DNA of 64,000 bases, from assembly GCF_003432035.1 (NCBI RefSeq), contig NZ_QOHO01000067.1, forward strand, positions 28,327-92,326, written 5' to 3'. The translations under genes and the position numbers were made by a program. Of this stretch, positions 26,421-34,412 are shown one piece after another. Each line of letters begins with the position of its first letter. Positions within the stretch are counted from its first letter, which is position 1. This DNA comes from Lacrimispora amygdalina (GTDB lineage: Bacteria > Bacillota > Clostridia > Lachnospirales > Lachnospiraceae). The notes beneath the pieces were generated by a model. That model was not told where the DNA came from. It worked only from the letters and a program-made list of their open reading frames with translations, and ran no database searches.

Positions 26421-27161
26421 GTGGTGGAAAATAAGACACCTATGATTCAGGTTAAGAATCTTTATAAGGTGTATCAGGTGGGAGATACCAAAGTCTACGC
26501 ACTAAACGGAGTAGACTTTACAATATATAAAGGTGAATTTTGCGCCATTGTGGGCCCGTCCGGCTCAGGGAAATCCACACTTTTAAATATGATGGCGGGT
26601 TTGGAAAAACCATCGAAGGGGGAAATTGTCATTGCGGGAAATCACATTGAAAAGCTTTCAGAGAATCAGCTGGTTGCATTCAGAAGAAAGCATGTCGGGT
26701 TTATTTTCCAGTCTTATAATCTGATAAAGACATTGAATGCGGTAGAGAATGTTGCACTTCCCCTGTCATTTCGGGGAGTACCGAGAAAAGTCCGGAATGA
26801 AAAGGCAAAACAGTACATAAAGCTGGTAGGGCTGGAGAAACAGATGAACCATATGGCAAACGAGATGTCGGGAGGACAGCAGCAGCGGGTGGGAATTGCA
26901 AGAGCGCTTGCAGTTGATCCAAAGATTATTTTTGCGGATGAACCAACCGGAAATCTGGATTCCAAAACGACAAAAGAGGTTCTTAATCTGATGCAGAAGA
27001 TTGTAAAAGAGCAGAACCAGACACTTGTCATGGTAACACACGATAATTATATAGCTAAGTTTGCAGACAGACAGTTCCACATAGTGGATGGAAAGATATT
27101 TAAGATTGAAGAACAGCACCACGAGGATACAGAGGGGGATAAGGAACATGTACAGAGTTAA
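26421..27161 (+). CDS. ABC transporter ATP-binding protein (MacB/LolD-like)
   Basis: This 246-residue ATPase of the MacB/LolD/FtsE class has Walker A 'GPSGSGKST' (about residues 43-51), Q-loop 'FIFQSYNLI', signature 'MSGGQQQR' and Walker B 'IIFADEPTGNLD' with the following H-loop 'VTHD'. It starts with GTG at 26421, 8 nt after AAGGAGG. It powers the FtsX/MacB-type permease encoded two genes downstream. The class uses mechanotransmission to extrude peptides or lipoproteins rather than importing substrates. Confidence 0.92.
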   Translation: MVENKTPMIQVKNLYKVYQVGDTKVYALNGVDFTIYKGEFCAIVGPSGSGKSTLLNMMAGLEKPSKGEIVIAGNHIEKLSENQLVAFRRKHVGFIFQSYNLIKTLNAVENVALPLSFRGVPRKVRNEKAKQYIKLVGLEKQMNHMANEMSGGQQQRVGIARALAVDPKIIFADEPTGNLDSKTTKEVLNLMQKIVKEQNQTLVMVTHDNYIAKFADRQFHIVDGKIFKIEEQHHEDTEGDKEHVQS

Positions 27162-28983
27162 GAGAAAAATTGTATGGCTGCTTGCTGTGCTTATGGTGGC
27201 TTCATCAATACCGGCAACAGCTTTTGCACAATATGATTTAAGCAAAAATACCTATATTGATGTGAAGAAGACTCCGTCTGGAAAGACAGGAGAGAATATT
27301 ACCATCAACATGGTTTTTACCAATAATACAGGCAGTGATTTGGAGGATGTGGCAGTGAGATTTGACAGGGATATTCCGGAACAGGAATACAGGGCCACGG
27401 AAGACGCGGAGGAAACCACTACTTATACAGGCTCCGTGTTTCCTTTCGAAATATCCTCAAACACCTTTGATAACAAAAAGCTGGGCAAGGTTAAAAGCGG
27501 CAGCTCTAAAACCTTCAGCCTGACTGCCAGAATCAGGAGAGATGTATCTGAGGGCTATTACTTAGTGCCGTTAGAGGTCGTTACAGATGCAAAGAAAAAA
27601 GATGATGGAGCCCATGCATCCTACGAGAAGGTAAATATCTGGATTACGAAATCTTCCGCCACAACCTCTTCCGGAGCAAATGAAGGAACCATAAGCTTTG
27701 AGCTTGGCGAAGATCAGAGCACACCCTTCGGCACTTATCCGGAAGTCATGAATTTCAATATGAATGTCCGTAATTCTTCTTCCCTAACCGCATTCGACGT
27801 GAATGTACGTATGGGCGTAAATCAGGACAGTACAAAATTCCCTTTTGATATCAACGATGGGAATTATACCAAACATTACGACCGGATCGGGGGCGGGGAG
27901 ACCATATCCGTGCCTTACAGCATGATGATCAGAAAAGATGTTTACAGCGGATATTATCCTATTGTATTTAATATCGAATACCGGGACAGTACAGACGGTG
28001 ATATCCAGAAGTCAGAAGAGACTTTCTATGTAAAGGTGCAGAATAAGGATAAAGAGGAAGAGACAAAGGAGTTTAATGCCAATGACAGAACCAAGGCAAG
28101 GATTGTTGTTGACGGCTTTGAAACCAATCCGGAGAAGGTTTACGCCGGTGAGGAGTTTGAACTTACGCTGCATATGAAAAATGCCTCGGAGAGTGTTACT
28201 GCGAGCAACATTCTTTTTAATCTGGAGTCTGAAAAGGTAACGGAAAGCGCTGTGTTTACGACCGATGAAGGAAGCTCTTCCATCGTTGTGAATACTCTTG
28301 GGGCAGGACAGACCGCAGACATCAAGGTAAAGCTCAGGGCCGGGGCATGGGTGGACCAGAGAACCTATGGACTGACCATAAATGAAAAATATGACAGCCC
28401 TGAATTTAAAAATGCGGAAGAAAAGATAACAGTTAATATTCCGGTCAAACAGGTTGCACGTTTAAATACAGGAACCATAGATATTATGCCGGAATCAATA
28501 GCCGCAGGATCTGAAACCAATATTATGTTCCCTGTTAATAATACGGGCAAGGTTCTTCTTTATAATGTTATGGTGGCATTCGTAGGAGATTCTATCCAGC
28601 AGACTACTACCTACATCGGTAATATTAAGCCAGGAGAAACCGGTAATGTAGATGCCATGATTACGGGTACAACTCCCACAGCAGATGACGGAAAAATCAA
28701 GATTCTAATTACCTATGAGGATGAAAACGGAGTAGTCTCTGATCCGATAGAAAAAGAAGTCACATTAATGGTAACAGAGCAGGAAGAGACAGGGACGGAT
28801 ACAGGTGATATGGGTGAACTGCCTGCAGATGTACAGCCCACAGGTTTTGCAAAGTACAGTAAAATTCTTGTCCCAGCCGCTGGCGTACTAATCGCTGCAG
28901 GAGCCGGTGCCGCCATTTTCTTCTGGAAAAGAAGAAAAAAGAAGAAGCTGGCAGCAGAAGAGGAATTAAACGATGAGATTTAG
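27148..28983 (+). CDS. Secreted, membrane-anchored beta-sandwich (CARDB-like) protein
   Basis: This 611-residue protein has a clear Sec signal peptide (basic start, hydrophobic core at about 8-20, 'ATAFA' cleavage region). Several immunoglobulin-like or CARDB/DUF11-like beta-sandwich repeats follow, with recurring phrases of the 'NTGSDLEDV' and 'GETGNVD' type. Near the C-terminus is one transmembrane helix (about 573-593) followed by a lysine/arginine-rich tail. It is thus tethered outside the membrane. It lies between the ATPase and permease genes of an exporter, overlapping both, so it probably acts as an extracytoplasmic partner. The start at 27148 is chosen for the signal peptide and the AAGGA site. 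Confidence 0.75.
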   Translation: MYRVKRKIVWLLAVLMVASSIPATAFAQYDLSKNTYIDVKKTPSGKTGENITINMVFTNNTGSDLEDVAVRFDRDIPEQEYRATEDAEETTTYTGSVFPFEISSNTFDNKKLGKVKSGSSKTFSLTARIRRDVSEGYYLVPLEVVTDAKKKDDGAHASYEKVNIWITKSSATTSSGANEGTISFELGEDQSTPFGTYPEVMNFNMNVRNSSSLTAFDVNVRMGVNQDSTKFPFDINDGNYTKHYDRIGGGETISVPYSMMIRKDVYSGYYPIVFNIEYRDSTDGDIQKSEETFYVKVQNKDKEEETKEFNANDRTKARIVVDGFETNPEKVYAGEEFELTLHMKNASESVTASNILFNLESEKVTESAVFTTDEGSSSIVVNTLGAGQTADIKVKLRAGAWVDQRTYGLTINEKYDSPEFKNAEEKITVNIPVKQVARLNTGTIDIMPESIAAGSETNIMFPVNNTGKVLLYNVMVAFVGDSIQQTTTYIGNIKPGETGNVDAMITGTTPTADDGKIKILITYEDENGVVSDPIEKEVTLMVTEQEETGTDTGDMGELPADVQPTGFAKYSKILVPAAGVLIAAGAGAAIFFWKRRKKKKLAAEEELNDEI

Positions 28984-30331
28984 CGATTTGCTTTCCATGA
29001 GTGTGAACAATTTAAGACGGAGAAAGATGAGGACATTTTTAACTGTTCTGGGAGTTCTGATTGGTACGGCTTCCATTGTTGTTATGGTATCTCTGGGGAT
29101 CGGTTTTAATGAACTTACCATGGAACAGTACGCTTCTTATGGAAGCCTGACTGAAATCACCGTGTACTCCAATCAATCGTTTGGCGGAGACGGAAAGAAC
29201 GAACCAAAGCACATGACGGATGATGTGATTGCCCAATTTGGAAAAATGGATCATGTAAAGGCGGCTTCCCCGCTTTTGCAGGCAGATACGATCATGAGCC
29301 AGGGGGCATATCAGGCAAATATCACAGTGATCGGAGTAACTCCGGAATATATGGAGAATATTTCTTTAAAACAGGGTCACCTTCCGGATAAAGGGAAGAA
29401 AGAACTGCAGATGGTGGTTGGAAATATGGTTGCCAGGCAGTTTAGCAACCCGAAAAGCAGAAGTCAGGATTTTTATGATGATCCAACCAAAGTTCCTGAT
29501 ATTGATTTTATAAACAGACCCATTTTTGTGGTTTTTGATACGGATGCCTATTATCAGGCCCAAAACGGCGGATCAGGTGACGGGAAAACTCCCGTCAAGC
29601 CGCCTAAAAAATATCTGTTGAAGACAGCAGGTCTGGTAGCGGGAGGTGTGGAGGACTATAATAATTACAGCTACAATGTTTATGTTGATCTGGAAGCGTT
29701 AAAATCCCAGTTAAAGCAGATTTTTAAGAAGAAACCCATTCCCAATCAGCCTACCAATAAAAAGGGAAAGCCTTACGGCTATTTTATTTATGACCAGGCG
29801 GTCGTGGAGGTAGATGATATGGCCAATGTAACGGAAGTTCAAAAGGCTATAACAGATATGGGGTATCAGGCAAACAGCAATATGGAATGGCTGGAACAGT
29901 CCCAGAAGCAGGCTAAGATGGTTCAGGCACTGCTTGGCGGAATCGGAACGGTATCCTTATTTGTAGCAGCAATCGGTATTGCCAATACCATGATGATGTC
30001 CATCTATGAAAGAACGAAGGAAATCGGAATTTTAAAGGTACTGGGGCTTGATATGAACCATATCAGAGACATGTTTCTTCTGGAATCAGGATTTATAGGT
30101 TTCCTTGGAGGCGTAACGGGAATTGTATTCAGTTACGGGGTTTCTTTTCTCATAAACCGTTTTCTGGCCGGCCGTTTTATGCCGGATATGCCTGGAGATT
30201 TATCAAGAATACCGGTGTGGCTGTCTCTGGCTGCCGTAGGATTTTCTATTTTTGTAGGCATGGCTGCCGGATTTTTCCCATCACTCAGAGCCATGAAACT
30301 GAGTCCTCTTGCTGCCATTCGCAACGAGTAA
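28973..30331 (+). CDS. ABC transporter permease (MacB/FtsX family)
   Basis: This 452-residue permease has the MacB layout. One transmembrane helix near residues 18-42 ('RTFLTVLGVLIGTASIVVMVSLG') precedes a large extracytoplasmic MacB_PCD domain of about 270 residues. Three C-terminal helices of the FtsX domain follow, with 'TMMMSIYERTKEIGILKVLG' as the hallmark coupling region. It overlaps the preceding gene by 11 bp. The operon is ATPase, tethered beta-sandwich protein, permease. The substrate is unknown; the family exports peptides, antibiotics or lipoproteins. Confidence 0.9.
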   Translation: MRFSDLLSMSVNNLRRRKMRTFLTVLGVLIGTASIVVMVSLGIGFNELTMEQYASYGSLTEITVYSNQSFGGDGKNEPKHMTDDVIAQFGKMDHVKAASPLLQADTIMSQGAYQANITVIGVTPEYMENISLKQGHLPDKGKKELQMVVGNMVARQFSNPKSRSQDFYDDPTKVPDIDFINRPIFVVFDTDAYYQAQNGGSGDGKTPVKPPKKYLLKTAGLVAGGVEDYNNYSYNVYVDLEALKSQLKQIFKKKPIPNQPTNKKGKPYGYFIYDQAVVEVDDMANVTEVQKAITDMGYQANSNMEWLEQSQKQAKMVQALLGGIGTVSLFVAAIGIANTMMMSIYERTKEIGILKVLGLDMNHIRDMFLLESGFIGFLGGVTGIVFSYGVSFLINRFLAGRFMPDMPGDLSRIPVWLSLAAVGFSIFVGMAAGFFPSLRAMKLSPLAAIRNE

Positions 30332-30356
30332 AGCTAAGTAATATTAAAAAAAGACC

Positions 30357-30385
30357 TTGCATTTTTCGGAGGAATCATTTATTAT
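30357..30385 (+). promoter_or_regulatory. Promoter of the ZTP-riboswitch operon
   Basis: TTGCAT (30357-30362) and TATTAT (30380-30385) have 17-bp spacing. The predicted start is close to 30392, directly before the riboswitch aptamer. Confidence 0.65.
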
Positions 30386-30393
30386 GTTAAACA

Positions 30394-30500
30394 AGGTACG
30401 TGCAACTGGCGGATAAGTGGAGAAAACCACGGGGAGCACGTTACAATCAGAAGCCGACCGCCTGGGCACCGCTATGGGATGTCCAGGCGGTTTTTTGCGT
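30394..30500 (+). promoter_or_regulatory. ZTP (ZMP, pfl) riboswitch with intrinsic terminator
   Basis: P1 is formed by GTACGTGC (30396-30403) and GCACGTTAC (30436-30444), and P2 by GTGG (30417-30420) and CCAC (30427-30430). The conserved CTGGC and CGGGGAGC core elements are present. The conserved CCGCCTGGGCA follows at about 30458-30468. That strand also forms a terminator hairpin with TCCAGGCGG (30482-30490) before T6. ZTP riboswitches sense the purine intermediate ZMP/ZTP when 10-formyl-folate is short. The downstream genes supply the last two purine steps, the exact pathway in which ZMP is consumed, so ligand binding is expected to permit read-through. Confidence 0.9.
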
Positions 30501-30528
30501 TCTTATTGATGAAGGAGGACTAGAAGTC

Positions 30529-31242
30529 ATGAATTTGGTTTCTTTGAAGGATGATTTAACGAACAATTCCTATCCGGGAAGAGGGATAATTATCGGCAAA
30601 TCCCCTGATGGCAGAAAGGCAGTAACAGCCTATTTTATCATGGGAAGAAGTGTCAACAGCCGCAATCGCGTATTTGTGGAAGATGGAGATGGAATCCGTA
30701 CCCAGGCTCACGATCCTTCAAAACTGTCAGATCCCAGTCTGATTATCTATGCTCCGGTTCGTGTCATGGGCAACAAAACAATTGTGACAAACGGAGATCA
30801 GACAGACACCATCTATAAAGGAATGGATTTTCAGCTTACGTTTGAGCAGACTCTTCGCAGCAGAGAGTTTGAGCCGGACAGCCCCAATTACACTCCACGT
30901 ATATCCGGTATCATGCATGTGGAGGATGGAAGATTTAACTATGCCATGTCTATATTAAAAAGTAACAATGGAGATCCATCTGCCTGCAACCGCTTCACCT
31001 TTGCCTATGAAAATCCAGTACCAGGAGAAGCCCATTTTATTCATACCTATATGCATGACGGCAATCCCCTGCCAAGCTTTGAAGGGGAACCAAAACTGGT
31101 GGAAGTTTTAGATGACCAGGATGAGTATACTTCCATGATCTGGGAAAGTCTGAATGAAGAGAATAAAGTATCGTTGTTTGTCCGTTATATTGATCTTGTA
31201 ACAGGGGAATTTGAGACCCGGATAATAAATAAGAATAAATAG
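30529..31242 (+). CDS. IMP cyclohydrolase (PurO-type)
   Basis: This 237-residue protein of the PurO-like IMP cyclohydrolase family closes the ring of FAICAR to give IMP, the last step of de novo purine synthesis. The family signature region 'SYPGRGIIIGKSPDGRKAV' is at the N-terminus, and 'YFIMGRSVNSRNRVF' follows. The ATG at 30529 is preceded by AAGGAGG (30512-30518). An upstream in-frame GTG lies inside the riboswitch aptamer and is rejected. It pairs with the stand-alone transformylase 14 bp downstream, together replacing bifunctional PurH. Confidence 0.85.
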   Translation: MNLVSLKDDLTNNSYPGRGIIIGKSPDGRKAVTAYFIMGRSVNSRNRVFVEDGDGIRTQAHDPSKLSDPSLIIYAPVRVMGNKTIVTNGDQTDTIYKGMDFQLTFEQTLRSREFEPDSPNYTPRISGIMHVEDGRFNYAMSILKSNNGDPSACNRFTFAYENPVPGEAHFIHTYMHDGNPLPSFEGEPKLVEVLDDQDEYTSMIWESLNEENKVSLFVRYIDLVTGEFETRIINKNK

Positions 31243-31256
31243 CAGGAGCACAAAAG

Positions 31257-32435
31257 ATGAATGAATTAGAATTAAAATATGGATGTAACCCCAATCAGAA
31301 ACCATCAAGAATCTATATGGCAGATGGATCCGATCTGCCCATAACCGTATTAAGCGGAAAACCCGGATATATTAATTTTTTGGATGCATTCAATGGCTGG
31401 CAGCTGGTAAAAGAGTTAAAGGAGGCCACCGGTCTGCCTGCAGCTGCCTCATTTAAGCACGTGTCTCCTGCAGGTGCAGCAGTAGGACTTCCCTTAAGCC
31501 CCGTACTAAAAAAGATCTACTGGGTTGAGGATATGGGGGAGCTTTCCCCTCTTGCCTGTGCTTACGCCAGAGCCAGGGGAGCTGACCGCATGTCTTCCTT
31601 TGGCGATTATATTTCCTTGTCAGATCCCTGTGATGAAGATACGGCTAAGATCATAAAGAGAGAGGTGTCAGACGGCGTCATAGCACCTGGTTATACACCG
31701 GAAGCTCTGGACATTTTAAAATCCAAGAAGAACGGCAATTATAATGTTATTTTAATTGATCCGGAATATTTACCGGAGCCCATAGAGAAAAAGCAGGTTT
31801 ACGGAGTTACGTTTGAACAGGGAAGAAATGAAATTAAAATCGGCCGGGAATTGTTTGAAAACAGAGTGACTCAGAATAAGGAGATTCCGAAAGCTGCCGA
31901 GATTGATTTAATAATCTCTTTAATTACGTTAAAATACACCCAGTCCAATTCTGTCTGCTATGCAAAGGACGGACAGGCAATCGGAATCGGAGCCGGACAG
32001 CAGTCCCGCGTCCACTGTACCAGACTGGCGGGAAGCAAAGCGGATAACTGGTATTTAAGGCAGGCACCAAAGGTGCTTGAACTCCCATTTCTTGATAATA
32101 TCCGCCGTGCAGACAGGGATAATGCCATTGACGTTTATATCGGTGAGGATTATATGGATGTATTGGCGGATGGCAGATGGGAGCTGGTGTTTAAGGAAAA
32201 GCCCCCGGTTTTTTCGGCAGAGGAAAAAAGGCAGTGGCTTGATCAGTTATCTGATGTATCCCTTGGATCTGATGCATTTTTCCCATTTGGAGATAACATT
32301 GACCGGGCATTTAAAAGCGGTGTGAAGTACGTTGTTCAGCCAGGCGGCTCCGTCAGGGATGATCAGGTGATTGAAACCTGTGACAAATACGGTATGGTAA
32401 TGGCATTTAATGGAATACGCCTCTTCCACCATTAA
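31257..32435 (+). CDS. Phosphoribosylaminoimidazolecarboxamide (AICAR) formyltransferase, stand-alone
   Basis: This 392-residue protein corresponds to the AICAR transformylase part of PurH (AICARFT/IMPCHas family) without the cyclohydrolase domain. It transfers a formyl group from 10-formyl-THF to AICAR. Typical motifs are 'LKYGCNPNQKPS', 'SFKHVSPAGAAVG' with the catalytic Lys-His, 'KYTQSNSVCYAKDGQAIGIGAGQQSRVHC' split around the active site, and 'FPFGDNIDRA'. Near the C-terminus 'VQPGGSVRDDQVIE' is a family hallmark. It is cotranscribed with the PurO-type gene under the ZTP riboswitch, and its operon ends at a strong terminator. Confidence 0.92.
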   Translation: MNELELKYGCNPNQKPSRIYMADGSDLPITVLSGKPGYINFLDAFNGWQLVKELKEATGLPAAASFKHVSPAGAAVGLPLSPVLKKIYWVEDMGELSPLACAYARARGADRMSSFGDYISLSDPCDEDTAKIIKREVSDGVIAPGYTPEALDILKSKKNGNYNVILIDPEYLPEPIEKKQVYGVTFEQGRNEIKIGRELFENRVTQNKEIPKAAEIDLIISLITLKYTQSNSVCYAKDGQAIGIGAGQQSRVHCTRLAGSKADNWYLRQAPKVLELPFLDNIRRADRDNAIDVYIGEDYMDVLADGRWELVFKEKPPVFSAEEKRQWLDQLSDVSLGSDAFFPFGDNIDRAFKSGVKYVVQPGGSVRDDQVIETCDKYGMVMAFNGIRLFHH

Positions 32436-32454
32436 TAAAATAAATGAAGGGATC

Positions 32455-32479
32455 GGACCGGTGTCCGGTCCTTTTTTTT
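32455..32479 (+). terminator. Terminator of the purine operon
   Basis: GGACCGG (32455-32461) and CCGGTCC (32465-32471) form a GC-rich hairpin with a 3-nt loop, followed by eight T residues. Confidence 0.92.
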
Positions 32480-32485
32480 ACGGTT

Positions 32486-32516
32486 TTACTTTACATAAAA
32501 ATATTATGTAAAGTAA
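32486..32516. repeat. Perfect 13-bp inverted repeat upstream of sigK
   Basis: TTACTTTACATAA (32486-32498) and TTATGTAAAGTAA (32504-32516) are exact reverse complements separated by 5 bp. It lies between the purine-operon terminator and split sigK. It is AT-rich and lacks a T tract, so it looks more like a dimeric-regulator operator than a terminator. The regulator is unknown. Confidence 0.75.
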
Positions 32517-32567
32517 TGCAGATAATCTGAGAAAAAATAAGTACCAGCCTATATTTTTTGTAAAAGC

Positions 32568-32595
32568 ACTTTAAAGGCGGGGGCGGCATAAAATA
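32568..32595 (+). promoter_or_regulatory. Candidate mother-cell (sigma-K/E-type) promoter of sigK
   Basis: CATAAAATA (32587-32595) matches the CATAnnnTA -10 element of sigma-K-type promoters, and an AC dinucleotide (32568-32569) lies 17 bp upstream. The predicted start would be near 32602, just before the AAGGTGG site (32611-32617). Autoregulation is known for sigK elsewhere; here it is inference from short motifs. Confidence 0.4.
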
Positions 32596-32623
32596 GGATT
32601 AAGTAAGTTTAAGGTGGCTTTCT

Positions 32624-32905
32624 TTGAAAACTTTTCCCAAACCTTTAACTGCGCGAGAGGAACGAGAGTGTCTGGAACGATACCAGGAAGGGGATCAGGA
32701 GGCGAGAGCCACACTCATCGAGCGTAATATGCGTCTTGTGGCCCATGTTGCAAAAAAGTATCAGAATACAGACTATGATATGGAAGATCTCCTATCCGTG
32801 GGGACTATCGGGTTAATCAAAGCTGTTAATACCTTTCATCCGGACAGAGGATCAAGGCTGGCCACTTATGCGGCGAAATGTGTGGAGAATGAGATCCTAT
32901 CATAA
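32624..32905 (+). CDS. sigK: Sporulation sigma factor SigK, N-terminal half (interrupted by a skin-like element)
   Basis: The frame codes for 93 residues and carries sigma regions 1.2 and 2 of SigK: 'RLVAHVAKKY', 'DLLSVGTIGLIKAVNTF' and 'RLATYAAKCVENEIL'. It then runs into a stop (I-L-S-stop) because the gene is interrupted after the direct repeat at 32888-32898. The missing regions 3-4 are at 39983-40340. Joining across the 11-bp repeats gives a continuous 210-codon gene, with codon 92 spanning the junction. The start is a TTG at 32624, 6 nt after AAGGTGG. It begins directly at 'KTFPKPLT' with no pro-sequence, as reported for C. difficile SigK. SigK directs late mother-cell transcription of coat and cortex genes. 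Confidence 0.93.
   Translation: MKTFPKPLTAREERECLERYQEGDQEARATLIERNMRLVAHVAKKYQNTDYDMEDLLSVGTIGLIKAVNTFHPDRGSRLATYAAKCVENEILS
32888..32898 (+). repeat. Left attachment-site core (attL) of the skin-like element
   Basis: AATGAGATCCT lies in sigK codons for Asn-Glu-Ile-Leu. The identical 11-mer recurs at 39972-39982. The AATGA part matches the 5-bp crossover repeat known for the B. subtilis skin element. Confidence 0.92.
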
Positions 32906-32973
32906 TGGCTTCTGTATTGAGCTGCAATGCTCATATTTTTTCTGAAAACCTTTGAAAAATAATTGCTGTACTC

Positions 32974-33001
32974 TTGCAATAGATTACCCAGTTGTTATAA
33001 T
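32974..33001 (+). promoter_or_regulatory. Promoter of the GH27-like gene inside the element
   Basis: TTGCAA (32974-32979) and a consensus TATAAT (32996-33001) have 16-bp spacing. It lies about 40 bp before the start codon and looks like a housekeeping promoter, so at least this cargo gene can be expressed in growing cells. Confidence 0.7.
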
Positions 33002-33042
33002 GATATCAGATTTATCAATAATTACCAGGAAAGGATATGTAT

Positions 33043-34335
33043 ATGAGCAGAATTTTATCATCAGAAAAACCTCCCATGGGATGGAACAGCTATGACTATT
33101 ATGATACCACAGTAACAGAACGTGAGGTCAGGGCTAATGCTGAATATATGTCACAGAATTTAAAAGAATATGGCTGGGAATATATCGTGGTTGACATACA
33201 ATGGTATGCCCATTATGCCGGAACCAGGCGGGAAGAGTGCCAGTATATCCCCTTTGGGAAGGTTGAGATTGATGAATATTCCAGACTCTGGCCGTGTCCC
33301 GGCCGTTTCCCGTCTTCCGCGGGAGGTCAGGGGTTTAAACCGCTGGCTGATTATATCCATGGACTGGGCTTAAAATTTGGAATTCACATCATGAGGGGAA
33401 TTCCCCGTATAGCGGCTCATAACTGCATGAAAATAATGAATACAGATATAACAGCAGACCGGATTTCAGATCCTTATTCCATCTGCTCCTGGAATCCGGA
33501 TATGTATGGAGTAATTCCCCAGGCTGAGGGGGCACAGGCGTATTATGATTCTGTTTTTCAGCTGTATGCGCAGTGGGGGGTGGATTTCATCAAATGCGAT
33601 GATATCTGCCGTATGGATGCAGCGTCTGCAAAAGAAGAGATACGTATGCTTCATGACGCAATCAAAAACAGCGGGAGGCAGATGGTACTCAGCCTGTCAC
33701 CAGGACCTGCCCTCCTTGATGAAGCATGGCATTATGAAACTTACGCCAATATGTGGCGGATTACCGATGATTTCTGGGATGACTGGAAGCTGTTAAAACA
33801 GATGTTTGTTCGCTGCGAACATTGGCAGAATCATGTGAGTGAAGGAAATTACCCGGATTGTGATATGCTTCCGGTAGGTATGTTAGGAAAAGGTTTCGGT
33901 GATGAGAGAATGACCCGGTTTACAAAGGATGAGCAGATTACAATGATGACGCTGTGGTGTATATTCCGGTCTCCGCTGATGATTGGCGCTGAACTGACTC
34001 TGATGGATAAATGGACGAAGGGACTGCTTACAAATCCGGAAGTTTTAGCCCTTCTCAGTGACAAATGCAAAGCATCACAGCTTGCGCGCAATGGGGATCG
34101 GTGTATCTGGCACAGCAGCCATAGGGAAAATGGTTTTAATTATCTGGCTGTATTCAATCTTTCTGAGGAGGAAAGTGAGATTGTCATACAGACCTGTCTC
34201 TTAAATATTGAAAACTTTAAAGATATCTGCTTTAAAGAACTTTGGACAGGTGAAATATTTACTTGTACAACAAAGGATCTGGTATTAAAAGTACCTGGTC
34301 ACGGAGCAAAACTTTGCCGGTTCCAGCAAACCTGA
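33043..34335 (+). CDS. GH27-like alpha-galactosidase family glycosidase
   Basis: This 430-residue protein starts with 'KPPMGWNSYDYYDTTVTE', the GH27/GH36 clan-D (alpha-galactosidase or alpha-N-acetylgalactosaminidase) signature. 'VDFIKCDDICR' carries the presumed nucleophile Asp, and 'WRITDDFWDD' is the region of the general acid Asp. A C-terminal beta-sandwich of about 80 residues follows. No signal peptide is seen, so it acts inside the cell on imported oligosaccharides. The start at 33043 has AAGGAT well placed upstream; the ATG at 33037 abuts that site. The gene has its own promoter and terminator and is the first cargo gene in the skin-like element. Confidence 0.82.
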   Translation: MSRILSSEKPPMGWNSYDYYDTTVTEREVRANAEYMSQNLKEYGWEYIVVDIQWYAHYAGTRREECQYIPFGKVEIDEYSRLWPCPGRFPSSAGGQGFKPLADYIHGLGLKFGIHIMRGIPRIAAHNCMKIMNTDITADRISDPYSICSWNPDMYGVIPQAEGAQAYYDSVFQLYAQWGVDFIKCDDICRMDAASAKEEIRMLHDAIKNSGRQMVLSLSPGPALLDEAWHYETYANMWRITDDFWDDWKLLKQMFVRCEHWQNHVSEGNYPDCDMLPVGMLGKGFGDERMTRFTKDEQITMMTLWCIFRSPLMIGAELTLMDKWTKGLLTNPEVLALLSDKCKASQLARNGDRCIWHSSHRENGFNYLAVFNLSEEESEIVIQTCLLNIENFKDICFKELWTGEIFTCTTKDLVLKVPGHGAKLCRFQQT

Positions 34336-34339
34336 CTTT

Positions 34340-34376
34340 AAAAGACATGGGAGTGAGAATATTCCCATGTCTTTTT
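34340..34376 (+). terminator. Terminator after the GH27-like gene
   Basis: AAAAGACATGGGA (34340-34352) pairs with TCCCATGTCTTTT, ending in a T tract at 34372-34376. Confidence 0.88.
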
Positions 34377-34412
34377 CATATATATAAAAAAATAAGACAG
34401 GGGGGATGAAAA

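Noticed and set aside
30400..30528. N-terminal extension of the PurO-type protein from GTG 30400
   Set aside because: The codons lie inside the ZTP aptamer and terminator; the ATG at 30529 has a proper AAGGAGG.
32624..32905. SigK N-terminal fragment as a simple pseudogene
   Set aside because: The missing part is present at 39983-40340, the two ends share an exact 11-bp repeat, and joining them restores the frame; this is a programmed-excision layout, not decay.
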